In this document: positions 5,705-7,603 of the stretch, piece after piece
Numbering within the stretch: the first letter of the stretch is position 1
Layout of the letters: every line of letters begins with the position of its first letter
Origin: Candidatus Aerophobota bacterium
GTDB taxonomy: Bacteria > Aerophobota > Aerophobia > Aerophobales > AE-B3A
Direction of reading: 5' to 3'
Length of the DNA: 7,603 bases
NCBI GenBank assembly: GCA_004376485.1
Contig: SOJT01000100.1
Span: 1 to 7,603, forward strand
The notes under the pieces: model-generated
The model's input: the letters and a program-made list of their open reading frames with translations, nothing else
Databases searched by the model: none
Told to the model about the DNA's origin: nothing
Made by a program: the position numbers and the translations under genes

Positions 5705-7580
5705 CTCGATGTGAACTCTTGTGAAGAAGTTTCTTCTTCACTACTTTCTTCAACTTGGGGACCTTCTCTTCCACTATCTTCCGGCCAAGAATTTTTTCTA
5801 TTTCCTCTTTATCCAGAACTTCCTTTTCCTCCAATAGTCTGGCTAAGGTATCCAGCTTGTCTCTATTCTCACGCAGAATCTCTAAAGCTCGAGAATTGCA
5901 CTCCCCAATAATGCGGCGAATTTCCTTATCAATATCAAAAGCTAGCTCTTCGCTGTAGTTCTTCTCTTTAAGGAAATCCCTTCCCAGAAAAACTTCTGTA
6001 TCCCCTGAATCCCCTGAGCCTAAAGTCACCGGACCCAATTTATCACTCATCCCGTAATCACAGATCATCTTTCTCACAATGAGAGTAGCCTGCTTAAGAT
6101 CATTCTGTGCTCCCGTACTCACTTCTTCAAAAACAAGATCCTCACTAGCTCTTCCTGCCAGAAGTACACTAAGTTTGTCCAGCAGCTCTGACTTGGTAGC
6201 CAGATATCTATCCTCCAAAGGTAGCTGCAGTGTGTATCCAAGGGCGGCTGAACCACGGGGAATAATGGAAACCTTATGAATGGGATCTGCATAAGAGAGA
6301 AGATTCCCCACCAGAGTATGGCCACTTTCATGATAGGCAATGATTCTTTTTTCTTTGTCCCTCATAACCCTTGATTTTTTCTCCGGTCCGGCGATTACTC
6401 TATCAATAGATTCTTCCAACTCCTCCATTCCAATCTCATTTTTGTTCTTTCTAGCCGCAAGAAGAGAAGCCTCATTAACTAGATTTTCTATATCTGAACC
6501 TACAAATCCCGGGGTCCTTCGGGCAAGAACCTTCACATCCACTTCCTTAGCTATGGGCTTGTTCTTCATATACAGGACTAAAATCTCTTCCCTTTCGCTT
6601 ATATCAGGTACATTAAGACTAATCCGCCGATCGAATCTTCCCGGTCTGAGAAGAGCGATATCCAGAACATCGGGACGGTTAGTGGCCCCGATGATTATTA
6701 CTCCGGCGCGAGGACTAAACCCATCCAGTTCTACCAGAAGCTGGTTTAGGGTTTGCTCCTTCTCATCATGACCCCCTCCAATACCGGCAAACCTCTGTCT
6801 ACCCACAGCATCCAACTCGTCGATAAAAATGATACAAGGAGCACTTTTCCTTCCTTGCTCAAAGAGATCCCTCACCCTGGCCGCACCAACACCCACAAAC
6901 ATTTCTACAAAGTCCGAGCCGCTAATGCTGAAGAAGGCAACTCCAGCTTCACCAGCTACCGCCCGGGCAAGGAGAGTTTTGCCACATCCAGGAGGTCCCA
7001 CCAGAATAACTCCTTTGGGAATCTTAGCTCCTAGCCTCTGAAACTTCTGTGGGTTCTTTAAGAACTCGACTATCTCCTGTAGTTCTTCTTTTGCTTCCCT
7101 CAGTCCTCCCACATCCCGAAAGCTTGCTTTTATCTTCTCCTTGGAAGTCAAACGAGCCCTGCTTTTACCAAAGGAAAGGGCACGATTTCCGGTAGTCCGC
7201 ATAGACCTGAGAATGTAGATCCATACTCCCACAAAGATAAGAATGGGCAGAAGACCTCCCAAAAGACTACTTACCCAGGGGGAGGATTCTGGCTCAGCCC
7301 CGATCTCCACACCCTCTTCCCTCAGCATGCTAATCAATTCAGGATCATTGGGAATATAGACTTTAAAGTCGGTTATCTCATTCAGTTTCCCCTTTATCCA
7401 GTTTCCCCTTATAAGGACCTCACTGATTTGATTCTTTTCTACCATCCTTAGGAATTCACTATAGGAAAGTTCTGTTTCCCTGGTTCCGGAGCCCAGACGA
7501 ACGAAATTGAAAAAGGAGATGAGAACTACAAAGACAAGGAAAAGCAGGAAGAGATTCTTAGCAAATTTGTTTCTTCTCAC
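5664..7580 (-). CDS. ftsH: ATP-dependent zinc metalloprotease FtsH
   Basis: This membrane-anchored AAA+ protease degrades misfolded membrane proteins and short-lived regulators. It has two predicted transmembrane helices (about 7-27 and 105-125) flanking a periplasmic domain of about 75 residues. The AAA module carries Walker A GPPGCGKT (195-202), pore motif FVG (228-230), Walker B IIFIDE (250-255) and the second region of homology [10 protein letters not shown]...RPGRFDR (298-318) with arginine fingers R312 and R315. The protease domain has HESGH (417-421) and third zinc ligand D494. The C-terminus from about 605 is lysine-rich and overlaps folP. The annotated start is the GTG at 7580, with no visible Shine-Dalgarno. 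The frame stays open through the remaining 23 nt to the window edge, so the true start could lie outside and the N-terminus be slightly longer. The Walker A cysteine and HESGH serine are tolerated family variants. Confidence 0.97.
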   Translation of the reverse strand: MRRNKFAKNLFLLFLVFVVLISFFNFVRLGSGTRETELSYSEFLRMVEKNQISEVLIRGNWIKGKLNEITDFKVYIPNDPELISMLREEGVEIGAEPESSPWVSSLLGGLLPILIFVGVWIYILRSMRTTGNRALSFGKSRARLTSKEKIKASFRDVGGLREAKEELQEIVEFLKNPQKFQRLGAKIPKGVILVGPPGCGKTLLARAVAGEAGVAFFSISGSDFVEMFVGVGAARVRDLFEQGRKSAPCIIFIDELDAVGRQRFAGIGGGHDEKEQTLNQLLVELDGFSPRAGVIIIGATNRPDVLDIALLRPGRFDRRISLNVPDISEREEILVLYMKNKPIAKEVDVKVLARRTPGFVGSDIENLVNEASLLAARKNKNEIGMEELEESIDRVIAGPEKKSRVMRDKEKRIIAYHESGHTLVGNLLSYADPIHKVSIIPRGSAALGYTLQLPLEDRYLATKSELLDKLSVLLAGRASEDLVFEEVSTGAQNDLKQATLIVRKMICDYGMSDKLGPVTLGSGDSGDTEVFLGRDFLKEKNYSEELAFDIDKEIRRIIGECNSRALEILRENRDKLDTLARLLEEKEVLDKEEIEKILGRKIVEEKVPKLKKVVKKKLLHKSSHRDESGKRNAAPSKK

Positions 7581-7603
7581 CGGTCTTTGAGATTTTTTAG
7601 GTC

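Noticed and set aside
5998..6020. Short direct repeat (TCAGGGGAT twice) in ftsH
   Set aside because: It encodes a GSGDSGD stretch in a variable part of the protease domain; a small local duplication without evident wider meaning.
6340..6771. 143-codon plus-strand reading frame, serine-rich
   Set aside because: It is antisense to the ftsH ATPase domain; the serine/leucine-rich composition is typical of an antisense shadow.

Overview
The window is a bacterial chromosome segment with every supported gene on the minus strand, so it reads from right to left. Coding density is high and base composition is moderate. An 8-iron ferredoxin domain fused to an ETF alpha subunit, together with an acyl-CoA dehydrogenase, suggests an anaerobe with CoA-thioester metabolism. 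A bacterial endonuclease Q fits a clostridial-type Firmicute or a deep-branching anaerobic phylum known mainly from metagenomes. The phylum cannot be settled from this sequence alone.

Right part (7580 to 4353): a tightly packed housekeeping group. ftsH (membrane AAA+ zinc protease) overlaps folP (dihydropteroate synthase), and the folP stop overlaps the ruvC start (Holliday-junction resolvase) in a TGATG arrangement. These three genes look translationally coupled. ruvA and ruvB do not follow ruvC.

Middle (4352 to 1024): a 147-nt intergenic gap carries a near-consensus sigma-70 promoter, TTGACA-17-TATATT. A perfect 16-bp palindrome lies just upstream of it and a strong Shine-Dalgarno sequence downstream. 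This promoter drives acd-etfB-etfA, a redox module with the same layout as the caffeyl-CoA reductase/ETF operon carCDE of Acetobacterium. The dehydrogenase exchanges electrons with the EtfAB flavoprotein. The two predicted [4Fe-4S] clusters at the EtfA N-terminus make flavin-based electron bifurcation or confurcation with ferredoxin and NAD a reasonable hypothesis.

Left part (952 to the left edge): the first 317 residues of an endonuclease Q-type PHP-domain protein, a DNA-repair nuclease for deaminated bases, cut off by the window. It follows etfA after 71 nt with no evident terminator and no clear promoter of its own.

No RNA genes, CRISPR arrays, insertion sequences or phage genes were seen. 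The most noteworthy points are the Fd-fused ETF/acyl-CoA dehydrogenase operon with its well-defined promoter and candidate operator, the bacterial EndoQ gene, a slippery A AAA AAG heptamer at the end of ruvC, and a strong GC-rich inverted repeat inside etfB.
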